A DNA stretch of 64,000 nt from Myxococcus qinghaiensis (GTDB lineage Bacteria > Myxococcota > Myxococcia > Myxococcales > Myxococcaceae): contig NZ_JAKCFA010000011.1 of assembly GCF_024198215.1 (NCBI RefSeq), positions 62,001-126,000 of the forward strand, written 5' to 3'. The position numbers were made by a program, and so were the translations under genes. Shown here piece after piece: positions 55,468 to 64,000 of the stretch. A model generated the notes under the pieces. The model saw only the letters and a list, made by a program, of their open reading frames with translations. It did not search any database and was not told the origin of the DNA. Position 1 is the stretch's first letter. Every line of letters begins with the position of its first letter.

Positions 55468-58144
55468 ACGACGCCGGTGGCTCGGGGGCCTTCTCCGCGG
55501 GTTCCTCGCGCGCCCCGGGCTCCGCGTGGAAGACGAAGCGCCCGTCCTGGAAGTCGACGCGGATTCGCTGGCCCTCGCGCAGCTCCCCTCGCAGCATCAT
55601 CCTGCTGAGCTCCGTCTCCAGCTCTCGCTGGATGACGCGGCGAAGCGGACGGGCGCCATAGCGCGGTTCGAAGCCCCGCTCGGCCAGCGCGTCGCGTGCG
55701 GCGTCCGTCAGCTCCAGGCCCACGTCCTGCCCATGCAGCTTGCGACGCGTTGCCTCCAGCATCGTGTCGACGATGCGTCGGAGCTGCTCCGGGTTGAGCG
55801 AGTGGAAGACGATGATTTCGTCGATGCGGTTGATGAACTCCGGCCGGAAGTGTCCGCGCAGCGCGTTCATCACCGCCTCGCTGGCCCGCTCCCGTCCCGT
55901 GCGCTCCTCGTCCGCCGAGCCTTGGAAGCCGAGCGCCGCCCTCGCGGCTCCCATCGCCTCCGAGCCCAGGTTGGACGTCATGATGATGACGGTGTTCTTG
56001 AAGTCCACCGTGCGGCCCCGCGAGTCCGTGAGGCGCCCATCGTCGAGCATCTGCAGCAGCAGGTTGAACACGTCCGGGTGCGCCTTCTCCACCTCGTCGA
56101 AGAGGAGCACCGAGTACGGCCTGCGGCGCACCGCCTCCGTGAGCCGCCCCGCCTCCTCGTAGCCCACGTAGCCCGGGGGCGCGCCGATGAGCCGGCTCAC
56201 GGTGTGGCGCTCCTGGAACTCGGACATGTCCAGGCGAATCATCGCGGCCTCATCGTTGAACAGGTACTCGGCCAGCGCGCGCGCCGTCTCCGTCTTGCCC
56301 ACGCCCGTGGGGCCCAGGAACAGGAACGAGCCGATGGGACGGTTCGGGTCCTTCAAGCCCGCACGCGCCCGGCGCACCGCCTCGGAGATGGCACGCAGCG
56401 CATCCTCCTGTCCCACCACGCGCTGCTTCAGCGCGCCCTCCATCTCCAACAATCGCTGGCTCTCTTCCTGTTGCAGCTTGCGCGCGGGGATTCCCGTCCA
56501 CTCGCTCACCACCGTGGCGATGTCCTCGGGCGTCACGGTGGGCTCGGTGACACCGCGCTTGAGCTGCCACTGCGTGCGCAGGCCCTCCAGCTCCGTGCGC
56601 AGCGTGTCCAGTTCGGCCTTGAGTCGGCTCGCCTCCTCATAGCGCTCCCCCGCCACCGCCGCGCTCTTGTCCTTCTCCTTCTGCGCGAGCATCTCCTCCA
56701 GTTCGCCCAGTCGGTCCGGCGCGGTGCGCGCGCCCAGCCGCACCATGGCGGAGGCCTCGTCGAGCAGGTCGATGGCCTTGTCCGGCAGGAACCTGTCGTT
56801 GACGTACTTGTCCGCCAGCTCGACGGACGCGGTGAGCGACGTGTCGAGAATCTTCACGCGGTGATGCGCCTCGTACGCGTCGCGCAGCCCTCGCAGAATC
56901 TCGATGGCCTGCTCCGGCGTGGGCTCGGCCACCATGACGGGCTGGAAGCGACGCTCCAGCGCGGCGTCCTTCTCGATGTTCTTCCGATACTCCTCCAACG
57001 TCGTGGCGCCCAGGCATTGCAGCTCGCCTCGCGCCAGCGCCGGCTTGAGCAGGTTGGACGCATCCACCGCGCCCTCGGCGCCACCGGCGCCCACCACCGT
57101 GTGCACCTCGTCGATGAAGAGGATGATCTGCCCCTTGAGGGCGCGAATCTCGTCCATGAGTCCCTTGAAGCGCTCCTCGAACTCGCCCCGGAACTTCGTG
57201 CCGCCCAGCACGCTCCCCAGGTCCAGCGACAGCACGCGCTTGCCCTTGAGCACCTCCGGGATTTCCCCCGCGACGATGCGCTGGGCCAGCCCCTCCGCGA
57301 TGGCCGTCTTGCCCACGCCCGGCTCGCCGATGAGCACCGGGTTGTTCTTCGTCTTGCGGCTCAGGATGCGGATGACGCGGCTGATCTCCTTCTCGCGTCC
57401 GATGACGGGGTCCAGCTCTCCCGCTCGTGCCAGCACCGACAAATCTCTCGTGAAGCGCGTGAGGTTCGGCGGAAGTCCTCCACTCCCCTGCCGCCCACCG
57501 CCTCCCGCGGCCGGCGCGGAGGGGCCTCCCACCGAGGCGAGCAGCCGCTTGCGCAGCTCATTGACGTCGACGCCCGAGAGGAACTGCGCGGCGTAGCTCT
57601 CTCCCTCCATCAGGACGCCGAGCAGCAGGTGCTCGGGACCGATGAAGCTGTGCCCCATCTGGAGCGCCTGGAGGCGGGCAATCTGGAGCACCCTCTTCAC
57701 GCCGGAGGACAGCGCCACGCCCTGCGCATTGCGTGGCTCGCGTCGGGGCATCACCGCGTCCAGACGGGCCTCGAACTCATCCACGGGCGCGCCCGCGTGC
57801 TTCAGCGACTCGCGCAGCTCTGGCACGGAGTGCAGCAGGGACAGCAACAGGTGCTCGATGCGCATCCGCTCGTAGCCCGAGTCGAGCGTCATTCGCGCCG
57901 CGCGCTCCAGCACCTGCTGCGCCATCTCCGAGAGCTGCGTCAGGAGGTTCTCCCGACCTCGTGGACGCGGCCCCATCATCTGCTCGACGAGGCTCTCCAG
58001 ACTGCCAAACCCATTCGCGTCCCCCAGCCCCACGCCCATCGCGCTCGCGCAGTGGTTGCAGAAGTTGAGCGTCGTCTCCTGCCCGTTCATCCGCTTCTTG
58101 AGCATGACCGCGGCTGGGCGGGTCCGGCAGTTCTGACACAGCAT
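55466..58144 (-). CDS. ClpC/ClpE-type AAA+ unfoldase with N-terminal zinc finger
   Basis: The start is set at [10 protein letters not shown] (892 aa); an in-frame extension to 58813 runs through an upstream gap and has no family character. Cys3-x2-Cys6 and Cys29-x2-Cys32 form a zinc finger like that of ClpE. A Clp_N repeat region follows (about 75-225; [24 protein letters not shown]). The first AAA+ module has [13 protein letters not shown] and [15 protein letters not shown]-like coiled segment (about 500-540) separates it from the second module, with [13 protein letters not shown] and [19 protein letters not shown] sits at the position of the ClpP-binding loop of ClpC, so it should feed ClpP. 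It combines ClpE-like and ClpC-like features, so I leave the symbol open. It likely serves protein quality control. Confidence 0.94.
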   Translation of the reverse strand: MLCQNCRTRPAAVMLKKRMNGQETTLNFCNHCASAMGVGLGDANGFGSLESLVEQMMGPRPRGRENLLTQLSEMAQQVLERAARMTLDSGYERMRIEHLLLSLLHSVPELRESLKHAGAPVDEFEARLDAVMPRREPRNAQGVALSSGVKRVLQIARLQALQMGHSFIGPEHLLLGVLMEGESYAAQFLSGVDVNELRKRLLASVGGPSAPAAGGGGRQGSGGLPPNLTRFTRDLSVLARAGELDPVIGREKEISRVIRILSRKTKNNPVLIGEPGVGKTAIAEGLAQRIVAGEIPEVLKGKRVLSLDLGSVLGGTKFRGEFEERFKGLMDEIRALKGQIILFIDEVHTVVGAGGAEGAVDASNLLKPALARGELQCLGATTLEEYRKNIEKDAALERRFQPVMVAEPTPEQAIEILRGLRDAYEAHHRVKILDTSLTASVELADKYVNDRFLPDKAIDLLDEASAMVRLGARTAPDRLGELEEMLAQKEKDKSAAVAGERYEEASRLKAELDTLRTELEGLRTQWQLKRGVTEPTVTPEDIATVVSEWTGIPARKLQQEESQRLLEMEGALKQRVVGQEDALRAISEAVRRARAGLKDPNRPIGSFLFLGPTGVGKTETARALAEYLFNDEAAMIRLDMSEFQERHTVSRLIGAPPGYVGYEEAGRLTEAVRRRPYSVLLFDEVEKAHPDVFNLLLQMLDDGRLTDSRGRTVDFKNTVIIMTSNLGSEAMGAARAALGFQGSADEERTGRERASEAVMNALRGHFRPEFINRIDEIIVFHSLNPEQLRRIVDTMLEATRRKLHGQDVGLELTDAARDALAERGFEPRYGARPLRRVIQRELETELSRMMLRGELREGQRIRVDFQDGRFVFHAEPGAREEPAEKAPEPPAS

Positions 58145-58532
58145 GGTCGACGACCTCCGCGCTCCACCTCCGGGCAAGCTAGGAATGGCGTGGGCGGCGG
58201 ACCACGGAAGGCCGCTCCATGCGCGGAGCGAGCATCCTGACGAGGCCTCTTCCTCCTTCCCGGGAAGAAATGCGCGCCAACGCCCTCGCTCCACCCCGAG
58301 GAACGAGGAACGTGTCGGCGCCCGGCATTGCGCGGCCACGGTTCCGGACGAAGCATGTGGGGGAAGAGCTCGAGAGCCCGAGCGATGTCCCAGGAACGAC
58401 GCCTGCTTAGTCCAAGCCAGCGCCGCTTCCCCTGCTCCCCCCTCCCGAGGGAACATGCCGGAAGCCTGCCTACCTGCGTCGAGAACGAGGCTCCACGCGC
58501 CGCTGTCTCCTGAACCCAAACAAGCAGCCCTG
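58145..58532. other. 388-base gap between divergent Clp ATPase and small lipoprotein genes
   Basis: The gap must hold the promoters of both divergent genes. The frames open across it read as Arg/Pro/Ser-rich noise in every direction. No clear -35/-10 pair, CIRCE-like repeat or RNA gene was recognised. Confidence 0.5.
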
Positions 58533-59003
58533 ATGCCCATGCCCCGTCCCTCCTGGTCTCCTCCACGCCGAGTGCTCGCCACCCTCCTGTCAGCGTCGCT
58601 CCTGGGCGCGTGCGCCACCGCGCCTCGCGTGGTGAAGGACGAGGGCACCGAGCGCATCGAGGACATCATCGGCCGAGCGGACCGCGAGGAGCCGATTCCC
58701 GAGGGCATCACCTTCGTTCCGGACACGACAGCGCCGCCGGGCGACTCGCTCGCCCTGCTCGACGAGCCCGCTGAAGCCGATGAGGAAGAGGCGCGGACAC
58801 CTCGAAGAAGCACGGGGGAGTCCTACACGGAGCTGCCCTGGTCGCCCTACTCCGTGCCCCAGGGGCCAGGCCTGTGCGCGCGCCCTCCGCACGGAGCCAT
58901 CCTCTCCGCACCCGTGCCGTCCTCGTGCTTGCTGGCGCCGGGCAGCATCCGGTTCCACATCGCCCCCAGGCCTGGGGGAACCATCCCGGGCCTGCTGCCC
59001 TAA
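58533..59003 (+). CDS. Small predicted lipoprotein
   Basis: The start is taken at MPMPRPSWS (156 aa; a second Met two codons on is equally possible), because the signal peptide and lipobox LLGAC follow directly. The mature part has an acidic segment (VKDEGTERIEDIIGRADREEP), a further acidic run (DEPAEADEEEART) and a Pro-rich C-terminal part with two Cys (GLCARPPHG, SSCLLAPG) that could pair. No known domain is evident. It is divergent from the Clp ATPase gene and convergent with the next small gene. Function unknown. Confidence 0.7.
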   Translation: MPMPRPSWSPPRRVLATLLSASLLGACATAPRVVKDEGTERIEDIIGRADREEPIPEGITFVPDTTAPPGDSLALLDEPAEADEEEARTPRRSTGESYTELPWSPYSVPQGPGLCARPPHGAILSAPVPSSCLLAPGSIRFHIAPRPGGTIPGLLP

Positions 59004-59113
59004 ACCACCGCGCACGATTCTCGATCTCGCTCGGGGAGTAGGGGGGACGTTCAGGGTGGGCGAGAAAAGGCGGCCAAGCCTGTGGTGGGCTGCCTCTGCC
59101 GGTTCCGAGCCCA

Positions 59114-59377
59114 TCAGGGCTGCACGCTCTCTCCATTGATGGAGAGAACCCGCATGAACGCGCCCTTGGAGTCAAAGCAGTGGACGACGATGCGGTTAGC
59201 GTCCATTTCGACTTCCAGCGGAAGGCTCAGGTCCCCCTCGGCGACGATGTCGCAGGTCTGCCCTGGTTTCAGCTCGTATTCATCAGTCCATGGCTCGAGG
59301 AACACGGTGCGAGGGGCATCAAGCGAGTTCCTGAGTCGCAGAGTGACGGTGCCAGGGCGCGGGTTCCGAGGGTCCAT
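59114..59377 (-). CDS. Small conserved-looking hypothetical protein
   Basis: 87 aa with an ATG and GGGGAG about 12 bases upstream. The sequence alternates strand-like segments (TVTLRLRNS, TVFLEPWTDEYELKPGQTCDIVAEG, LPLEVEMDANRIVVHCF, AFMRVLSIN) and would fold as a small beta-sandwich; 'EPWTDEYELKPGQ' is the type of motif found in small bacterial beta proteins. There is no signal peptide. Codon use is less GC-biased than in the neighbours. The 3' end contains a 20-base inverted repeat. It is a single gene of unknown function. Confidence 0.65.
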   Translation of the reverse strand: MDPRNPRPGTVTLRLRNSLDAPRTVFLEPWTDEYELKPGQTCDIVAEGDLSLPLEVEMDANRIVVHCFDSKGAFMRVLSINGESVQP

Positions 59378-59594
59378 GGGCAGTGCCTACTCCCCAGAGT
59401 GCGCCTCCTCAAGCAGCAACCCCTGCGGAGCGTCTGTTCCGCGCGGTCGAAAGTCGACCGGCCTCGTACGCTTCACGGAGTGCGCCAATCGTGAGCGGCC
59501 GTTTAGAGCCGTGCCCCCGCGCCAGGCATCGAGCCGCTGAGCCGCGGACCACTCGCGACGATGGCGGCCTGAGTGAGGACGCACGAGCAGCATC

Positions 59595-59620
59595 CCGAGA
59601 GGGCCCAAAGGCCCCCTCGG
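59595..59620 (-). terminator. Hairpin after the BON-LysM gene
   Basis: CCGAGAGGGCC and GGCCCCCTCGG pair over 11 bases with one mismatch around a four-base loop, 14 bases beyond the stop. There is no U-run on the minus strand. Confidence 0.45.
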
Positions 59621-59633
59621 TGCAATGGAGTGC

Positions 59634-60026
59634 TCAGGCGTTGGCGATCGACTTGGGCGGCAGCTTGAGCACCTGGCCCACCTTGATGTGGTCCGGGTCC
59701 TTGAGCTGGTCCTTGTTGGCCTCGAAAATCTTCGGGTACAGCTTCACGTCGCCGTAGATGTCCTTGGCCAGCTTGCCCAGCGTGTCGCCGGACTTCACCG
59801 TGTAGACGCCGTACGGCTCCGCGTGCGTCACCGTGAGGTTCACCATGACTTCCTGTTGCCACTGCGCGTGCTTCGCCTTGATCTGGTCCCAGATGCGGTC
59901 ACGGTCCCACGCGTAGTCCACCGTGCCCTTGAGGATGAGCTTTCCACCCTCCTCGCGGGACTCGACCTTCGCGCCAATCGTCTTCGCCACGTCGAGCACG
60001 TCCTTGTAGTCGTTCTGCAGGGCCAT
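59634..60026 (-). CDS. BON and LysM domain protein (Kbp/YgaU-like)
   Basis: The start is at MALQNDYKDVLD (130 aa), preceded by GGAG at good spacing; an upstream in-frame extension is Arg-rich and unlikely. Residues about 5-65 form a BON-like alpha/beta domain (GAKVESREEGGKLILKG, RIWDQIKA). Residues about 75-127 are a clear LysM domain: YTVKSGDTLGKLAKDIYGDVKLYPKIFEAN and KVGQVLKLP. E. coli Kbp (YgaU) has the same BON-LysM order and size, lacks a signal peptide and binds potassium in the cytoplasm. This protein also lacks a signal peptide, so a Kbp-like role is plausible, while peptidoglycan binding is less so. Confidence 0.9.
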   Translation of the reverse strand: MALQNDYKDVLDVAKTIGAKVESREEGGKLILKGTVDYAWDRDRIWDQIKAKHAQWQQEVMVNLTVTHAEPYGVYTVKSGDTLGKLAKDIYGDVKLYPKIFEANKDQLKDPDHIKVGQVLKLPPKSIANA

Positions 60027-60434
60027 GGGCGTTTCTCCAATCGGGTCAGGTCGCACACGATGTCCACGTGACTGTCGGCGTGCGAGGGAGCGCACTCTAG
60101 GCACGCGGGCCTCGGCTCCCGTCTCGCCCTCCAGGCCCTCATCACTGCGTGCCATTCAACAGTCGCGGGGGCGCTCGCTCTCCAGCTCAACGACAGTCCC
60201 CGCGAGCCCCTGGCCCTCGTCAGTAGTGCGGCCGAGGGGCCCTTTCCTTTTCGCATCAGGTTCGTGATAGCGATGGGGCACCGAGCCACGGCGCTCCTTC
60301 ACCAGTGCATCACGCGCGGGAAGGATGACAGGCCGCCTGCTGTACGAGGGAACGGACGGCGCGGGGAAGCAGAATAGCGCTCGCCCCCTCGAACGTTCTT
60401 TGGCTCGCTCAACCCCCAGAGGAGTCGACCCCCC
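60027..60434. other. 408-base gap between divergent BON-LysM and beta-helix lipoprotein genes
   Basis: It contains the promoters of two divergent genes. Frames reading across it give low-complexity Arg/Gly or Pro/Ser noise. No strong promoter pair, hairpin or RNA gene was recognised. Confidence 0.5.
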
Positions 60435-62066
60435 ATGTCCACGCTGCGCAGCCTGTGCCTCCTCGGAGCTTTCTCCGTGGGAGCCCTCGCCTGTAACGGA
60501 AACAAGGAGCCCCCCTCCCCCTCGGGCACCATTTCCCTCCCGACCCGTCCCACGCCTCCCTCGACGGGCACTCCCACCCAGCCTTCCCCCGAGCCGACGA
60601 CCCCTCCCGTGACGGAGGTCCCGACGCCCGCCCCCGCGCCCACGCCAGAGCCCCCGCCCACCGAGGAGCCGGCCTCGCCCCAGTACGCGCGTGAGTGGTA
60701 CGTCAGCCCGTCGGGCAACGACACCGCCGCGGGCACGCAGGACAGGCCGCTTCGCACCATCACCAAGGCGCTCGCCCTGGTGGGGCCCGGTGAAATCATC
60801 CGCGTACAGCAGGGCACCTACGCGGAGAAGCTGGTGCTCGACTCCAACGTCCGCGCCGGTACCGCCAGCGCGCCCATCACCTTGCGCGGCGAAGGCATGC
60901 CCAAGCTCGTGCCCACCTCCAGCGGCTGGTACATGGTCCTGGTGCAGCGCCCGAACTGGCGCATCGAGGGCTTCGAGTTCGACGTGAAGGGCGCGAGGCA
61001 GATCGCCGTCACCTTCGCCGGAGACACGCAGGGCACGGTGCTCGCAAACAACGAACTGCACCATGGCTCCTTCGGCAGCGGCGTCAGCACGGATGCCAGC
61101 GCGCGCGGCGTCACCATCGAGAACAACCACATCCACCACTTCGCCCGCGGGTCCGACGACTCGCACGGCGTCGTCATCGCCCCCACGTCGAAGAACATCA
61201 CCGTGCGCGGCAACGACATCCACGACAACTCGGGCGACTCCGTGCAGTGCCTCGGGCCCGAGGGCTTCAGCAATGACGCGCCCGCGAGCGGGGTCCTCAT
61301 CGAGGACAACGACATGTACGACAACCGTGAGAATGCCGTGGACCTCAAGACGTGCCACGACGTCACGGTGCGCGGCAACCGCATGCACGGCTTCACCAAG
61401 TCCTCCACGTCACGGGGCGAGGCGGTGGTGGTGCACTACTCCGCGAAGAACATCGTCCTGGAGGACAACGACATCTCCGACGCCTCGCTGGGCATCGCCG
61501 TGGGCGGAAACCGGGTGGGCGCTCCGCCGACCAACGTCTCCGTACGGCGCAATCGCATCCACTCGCTGAAGATGCCCGAAGGCTCCGCCATCCGAATCGA
61601 AAACGGCGTCGACGTGCGCGTGCTGCACAACACCGTCACCGGGACGAAGGGTTTCGCGCTGGTGCTCGGACACGGCACCGGCGGCAACTCCACCAACGTG
61701 GCGGTGCGCAACAACCTCTTCGCCACGCGCAACGCCGTCAACCTGGGGCCCTACACCTCCGGGCTGGACATGGCCGCCAACGTCTACCAGCCGGGTGCGA
61801 ACTTCACGACGGGCAACTTCTTCATCCCCGAGGACTCCTGGGTGGGTGCGCTGCTCGCCGCGTGGAAGCAGCAGGGCCAGGACACGAGCTCGGGCGAGTC
61901 CGCCACCGCGCTGGTGGACACGAGCACCTTCCTGCCGGGCGTCGGCGCGGTGGACCGGGGCATGAACCTGGGTCTGCCCTTCTGCGGCTCGGCGCCCGAC
62001 GTCGGCGCGGTGGAGTCCGACTGCGCGTCGGATGCCCAGGCCGCTACCGCCACGCTCACCGAATAG
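60435..62066 (+). CDS. Secreted lipoprotein with parallel beta-helix fold
   Basis: 543 aa. A signal peptide ends in VGALAC, a lipobox, followed by a Pro/Thr/Ser-rich spacer of about 60 residues that would lift the domain off the membrane. From about residue 85 (EWYVSPSGNDTAAGTQDRPLRTI, a DUF1565-type start) the sequence consists of right-handed beta-helix rungs with repeated 'ITVRGNDIHDN', 'VTIENNHIHH', 'VSVRRNRIHS' units. Such folds occur in polysaccharide lyases, epimerases and surface adhesins. The usual catalytic Lys/Arg sites cannot be placed by eye, so the substrate is unknown. Two C-terminal Cys (PFCGSAPD, SDCAS) may form a disulfide cap. It is convergent with aspartate kinase, with a strong shared hairpin between. 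Confidence 0.88.
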   Translation: MSTLRSLCLLGAFSVGALACNGNKEPPSPSGTISLPTRPTPPSTGTPTQPSPEPTTPPVTEVPTPAPAPTPEPPPTEEPASPQYAREWYVSPSGNDTAAGTQDRPLRTITKALALVGPGEIIRVQQGTYAEKLVLDSNVRAGTASAPITLRGEGMPKLVPTSSGWYMVLVQRPNWRIEGFEFDVKGARQIAVTFAGDTQGTVLANNELHHGSFGSGVSTDASARGVTIENNHIHHFARGSDDSHGVVIAPTSKNITVRGNDIHDNSGDSVQCLGPEGFSNDAPASGVLIEDNDMYDNRENAVDLKTCHDVTVRGNRMHGFTKSSTSRGEAVVVHYSAKNIVLEDNDISDASLGIAVGGNRVGAPPTNVSVRRNRIHSLKMPEGSAIRIENGVDVRVLHNTVTGTKGFALVLGHGTGGNSTNVAVRNNLFATRNAVNLGPYTSGLDMAANVYQPGANFTTGNFFIPEDSWVGALLAAWKQQGQDTSSGESATALVDTSTFLPGVGAVDRGMNLGLPFCGSAPDVGAVESDCASDAQAATATLTE

Positions 62067-62073
62067 CCTGTAC

Positions 62074-62112
62074 CGGGAGGGCCTCCTGCCGACAGGCCTG
62101 GAGGTCCTCCCG
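62074..62112. terminator. Bidirectional terminator between beta-helix lipoprotein and lysC
   Basis: CGGGAGGGCCTCC and GGAGGTCCTCCCG form a 13-base stem with one wobble or mismatch around a 13-base loop. It fills the gap between two convergent stop codons. Confidence 0.65.
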
Positions 62113-62116
62113 CGCT

Positions 62117-63310
62117 TCACCCGCCCAGCAGCTCGCGGTGCAGCCTCGCCGTCAGCGGCTTGAGGTGGGGCTTGTCCACGAGCAGCGTGAGCTGGAGTGG
62201 CGACGTGTGGGCCGCATGCACCTTCGCGCCCAGCTCCTCCGCCACCGCCAGGGCCTGACGCAGCGGCGCCCAGTCCGCGTTGAGCCCCACGCCCACGCAC
62301 GTGACGGTGCCCAGCTCCTCGCGCCACGACACCGCGCCGTCGAAGCGCGTGGCCAGCTCCTTGCGCAGCGCCTCCGGGCCGTGGATGTCCGCCAGCGGGA
62401 CGAGGAGGTACGCGTGTGCCGTGCCGCCCGGCAACCCGTCGAAGCCCAGGGAGCGGCCTCGCACGCCTCGGGCGTCGAGGAACTCCAACAGCTCCGGCAA
62501 GGGCACCTGCTCGCTCACGGCCAGCACCGCCAGCTCCGAGTCCGCGGTGACGCCCTTCACCCGCGTGTCCGACGGCGCCGTCAGCTCGCGCACCACGGTG
62601 CCGTTGCCCTGCGCATGCGCCGTGCGCGCGAGGATGGCGATGCCTCGCGACTTCGCCCACTCCACCGCCTGCGCGTTGAGCACCTTGGCTCCCGCGCTCG
62701 CCAGCTCCTGCATCTCGTCGTAGCTGAGCGACTCCAGCTTGCGCGCGTCCGGCACCACGCGCGGGTCCGCGCTGAAGATGCCGTCCACGTCGGAGTAGAT
62801 TTCACACGCCTCCGCCTCCAGCGCCGCGGCCAGCGCCACCGCCGTGGTGTCCGAGCCTCCGCGCCCCAGCGTCGTCACTTCCTTCTTGTACGAGACGCCC
62901 TGGTAGCCGGCGACGATGACCACCTTGCCGCGCGCCAGCTCGTCATGGATGCGATAGGGCCGCACCTCGACGATGCGCGCCTGCGCGTGCGCGTCGTTGG
63001 TGATGATGCCGCTCTGGCTGCCGGTGAAGCTGATGGCCGGCACCTCCATCTCCTGGAGCGCCATGGAGAGCAGCGCCATGGAGATGCGCTCGCCGCACGT
63101 CAGCAGCATGTCCAGCTCGCGTCGCGCGGGGTCCGGGGACACCTGCTTGGCCAGGGCGAGCAGTTCGTCCGTGGTGTCGCCCATGGCACTCACCACCACC
63201 ACCACCTGGTACCCGGCGTCGCGCTTGTCCTTCACCCGCCGCGCCACCTTGCGAATCTTCTCCACGTCGGCCACCGACGAGCCGCCGTACTTCTGCACCA
63301 CGATAGGCAT
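62117..63310 (-). CDS. lysC: Aspartate kinase
   Basis: 397 aa, phosphorylating L-aspartate in the first step to lysine, threonine, methionine and diaminopimelate. The start is at [15 protein letters not shown], the family N-terminus with the KxGGSS nucleotide and aspartate motif; a long in-frame extension upstream is rejected. Further motifs are [39 protein letters not shown] and [14 protein letters not shown]. Residues about 265-397 hold the two ACT domains for feedback control. The length and layout match monofunctional, Lys/Thr-regulated kinases of the LysC/Ask beta-type. It is divergent from the ABC-transporter gene; no other amino-acid gene is adjacent. Confidence 0.96.
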   Translation of the reverse strand: MPIVVQKYGGSSVADVEKIRKVARRVKDKRDAGYQVVVVVSAMGDTTDELLALAKQVSPDPARRELDMLLTCGERISMALLSMALQEMEVPAISFTGSQSGIITNDAHAQARIVEVRPYRIHDELARGKVVIVAGYQGVSYKKEVTTLGRGGSDTTAVALAAALEAEACEIYSDVDGIFSADPRVVPDARKLESLSYDEMQELASAGAKVLNAQAVEWAKSRGIAILARTAHAQGNGTVVRELTAPSDTRVKGVTADSELAVLAVSEQVPLPELLEFLDARGVRGRSLGFDGLPGGTAHAYLLVPLADIHGPEALRKELATRFDGAVSWREELGTVTCVGVGLNADWAPLRQALAVAEELGAKVHAAHTSPLQLTLLVDKPHLKPLTARLHRELLGG

Positions 63311-63420
63311 GAGCGTCTCACTACCCCTGTTGGGCGTGTCCGGGGAACCACACCGAAGCGCAGTCTTGCAGGAGCCCGGCCAGCGTGGGGAAGCACCCGA
63401 GCCGGGCGCCGGGCGTCGCC

Positions 63421-63448
63421 TTGACACCCCGAGGTCGGCCCCTATAGT
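63421..63448 (+). promoter_or_regulatory. Sigma70-type promoter upstream of the ABC transporter gene
   Basis: TTGACA (63421-63426) and TATAGT (63443-63448) are separated by 16 bases in the lysC/ABC divergent gap. The -35 is a perfect match and the -10 matches at five of six positions. The leader to the ATG at 63533 is about 80 bases. Confidence 0.65.
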
Positions 63449-63532
63449 CGGCGACGGTCTGCCCGGGCCGTCCGAGAAACACCTCCACGGCCGGCGGCCC
63501 AGGGTCGAGCGCGTCTCTCCTGGAGCCTGCCC

Positions 63533-64000
63533 ATGGCGATGATCGAGGTACAGCACCTCACCAAGCGGTATCGCGACCGCGTGGCCATCGACGACCTCAC
63601 CTTCAGCGTCGAAGAGGGCGAAATCCTCGGCTTCCTCGGGCCCAACGGCGCGGGCAAGTCCACGACGATGAAGATTCTCACCGGCTTCCTCCCGCCGTCG
63701 GAGGGAGTCGCCCGCGTGGGAGGCTTCGACGTCTTCACCCACCCGCTGGAGGTGAAGCGCCGCATCGGCTACCTGCCGGAGACGCCGCCCCTCTACCCGG
63801 ACATGACGGTGCACGGGTACCTGAAGTTCGTCGCGGCGCTCAAGCGCCTGCCCTCCCGAGAGCTCAAGGCCGAGGTCGAGCGGGTGGCCAGCCTCACCGG
63901 CGTCACGCACGTGCTCGGCCGCCTCATCCAGAACCTGTCCAAGGGCTACAAGCAGCGCGTCGGCATCGCCCAGGCGCTGCTCGGCTCGCCCCAGGTCCTC
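63533..64000 (+). CDS. ABC transporter ATP-binding protein (3' partial)
   Basis: The first 156 codons are present, and the frame is open to the window end. The ATG at 63533 is followed by a second Met two codons on. Seen motifs are the A-loop Tyr in [16 protein letters not shown], Walker [15 protein letters not shown], a Q-loop region reading [16 protein letters not shown] and the signature [16 protein letters not shown]. Walker B lies beyond the edge. The [13 protein letters not shown] and [10 protein letters not shown] wording is that of the exporter subfamily that includes GldA and Nos/CcmA-like ATPases. A membrane partner is expected just downstream. Confidence 0.94.
   Translation, partial: MAMIEVQHLTKRYRDRVAIDDLTFSVEEGEILGFLGPNGAGKSTTMKILTGFLPPSEGVARVGGFDVFTHPLEVKRRIGYLPETPPLYPDMTVHGYLKFVAALKRLPSRELKAEVERVASLTGVTHVLGRLIQNLSKGYKQRVGIAQALLGSPQVL

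Noticed and set aside
55526..58240. A 904-codon frame opposite the Clp ATPase gene
   Set aside because: The minus strand carries all Clp motifs in order; the plus frame is low complexity.
58145..58813. In-frame extension of the Clp ATPase and a matching plus-strand extension of the small lipoprotein
   Set aside because: Both are Ser/Arg/Pro-rich; the zinc finger and the signal peptide mark the true starts at 58144 and 58533.
59387..59608. A 73-codon minus-strand frame upstream of the 87-aa gene
   Set aside because: No ribosome site or domain, and Arg-rich composition; it overlaps the terminator of the BON-LysM gene.

Overview
The window is very GC-rich and gene-dense, and comes from a myxobacterium, most likely of the Myxococcaceae. 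The strongest evidence is a complete gltD-to-gltJ gliding-motility cluster of the Myxococcus xanthus 'G2' type. Supporting evidence is the many predicted lipoproteins with Asp/Gly/Pro-rich or Cys-rich stretches and a cis-AT type I polyketide assembly line. Function calls come from reading motifs by eye; no database search was run.

Region 1 (1-20909, all + strand) is the 3' end of a polyketide gene cluster. It holds three one-module PKS proteins, the first cut by the window edge, then a free-standing NRPS-type condensation protein with an N-terminal docking domain, then a Rieske oxygenase. From the second PKS onward, start and stop codons overlap by four bases, so the genes are probably translationally coupled. 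The modules read KS-AT*-DH-cMT-KR-ACP, KS-AT-DH-KR-ACP and KS-AT-DH-cMT-KR-ACP. The AT of the first module (AT*) has lost its catalytic Ser and His and about 60 residues, so this module cannot load its own extender. If all reductive domains work, the chain end would be an alternating methyl-branched triene acyl thioester. The condensation protein would release it as an amide, ester or acid, and the oxygenase would tailor it.

Region 2 (20910-28388) holds ffh (SRP GTPase), a large Ig-like/repeat lipoprotein, a myxobacterial protein whose C-terminal half resembles the RelA/SpoT synthetase fold, an exported MORN/YwqK-like protein and a Cys-rich lipoprotein. Several clear hairpin terminators separate them.

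Region 3 (28389-53148, all - strand) is the gliding machine: gltD (agmU), gltE (aglT), gltF, gltG (pglI), gltH (agnA), an Arg/Gly-rich helical-repeat protein, the giant TPR protein gltI (agmK, 4091 aa) and gltJ (agmX). Together they predict an envelope-spanning complex: GltI in the cytoplasm; GltG and GltJ in the inner membrane; GltD, GltE and GltF in the periplasm or attached to the outer membrane; and GltH as an outer-membrane barrel.

Region 4 (53149-64000) is mostly housekeeping. It carries a DnaC/IstB-type helicase loader with a likely replication partner and cutA, a zinc-finger ClpC/ClpE-type unfoldase, small lipoproteins and hypothetical genes, a BON-LysM protein, a parallel beta-helix lipoprotein, aspartate kinase, and the start of an ABC-transporter ATPase behind a near-consensus promoter. 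No tRNA, rRNA, insertion sequence, integrase or CRISPR array was seen.
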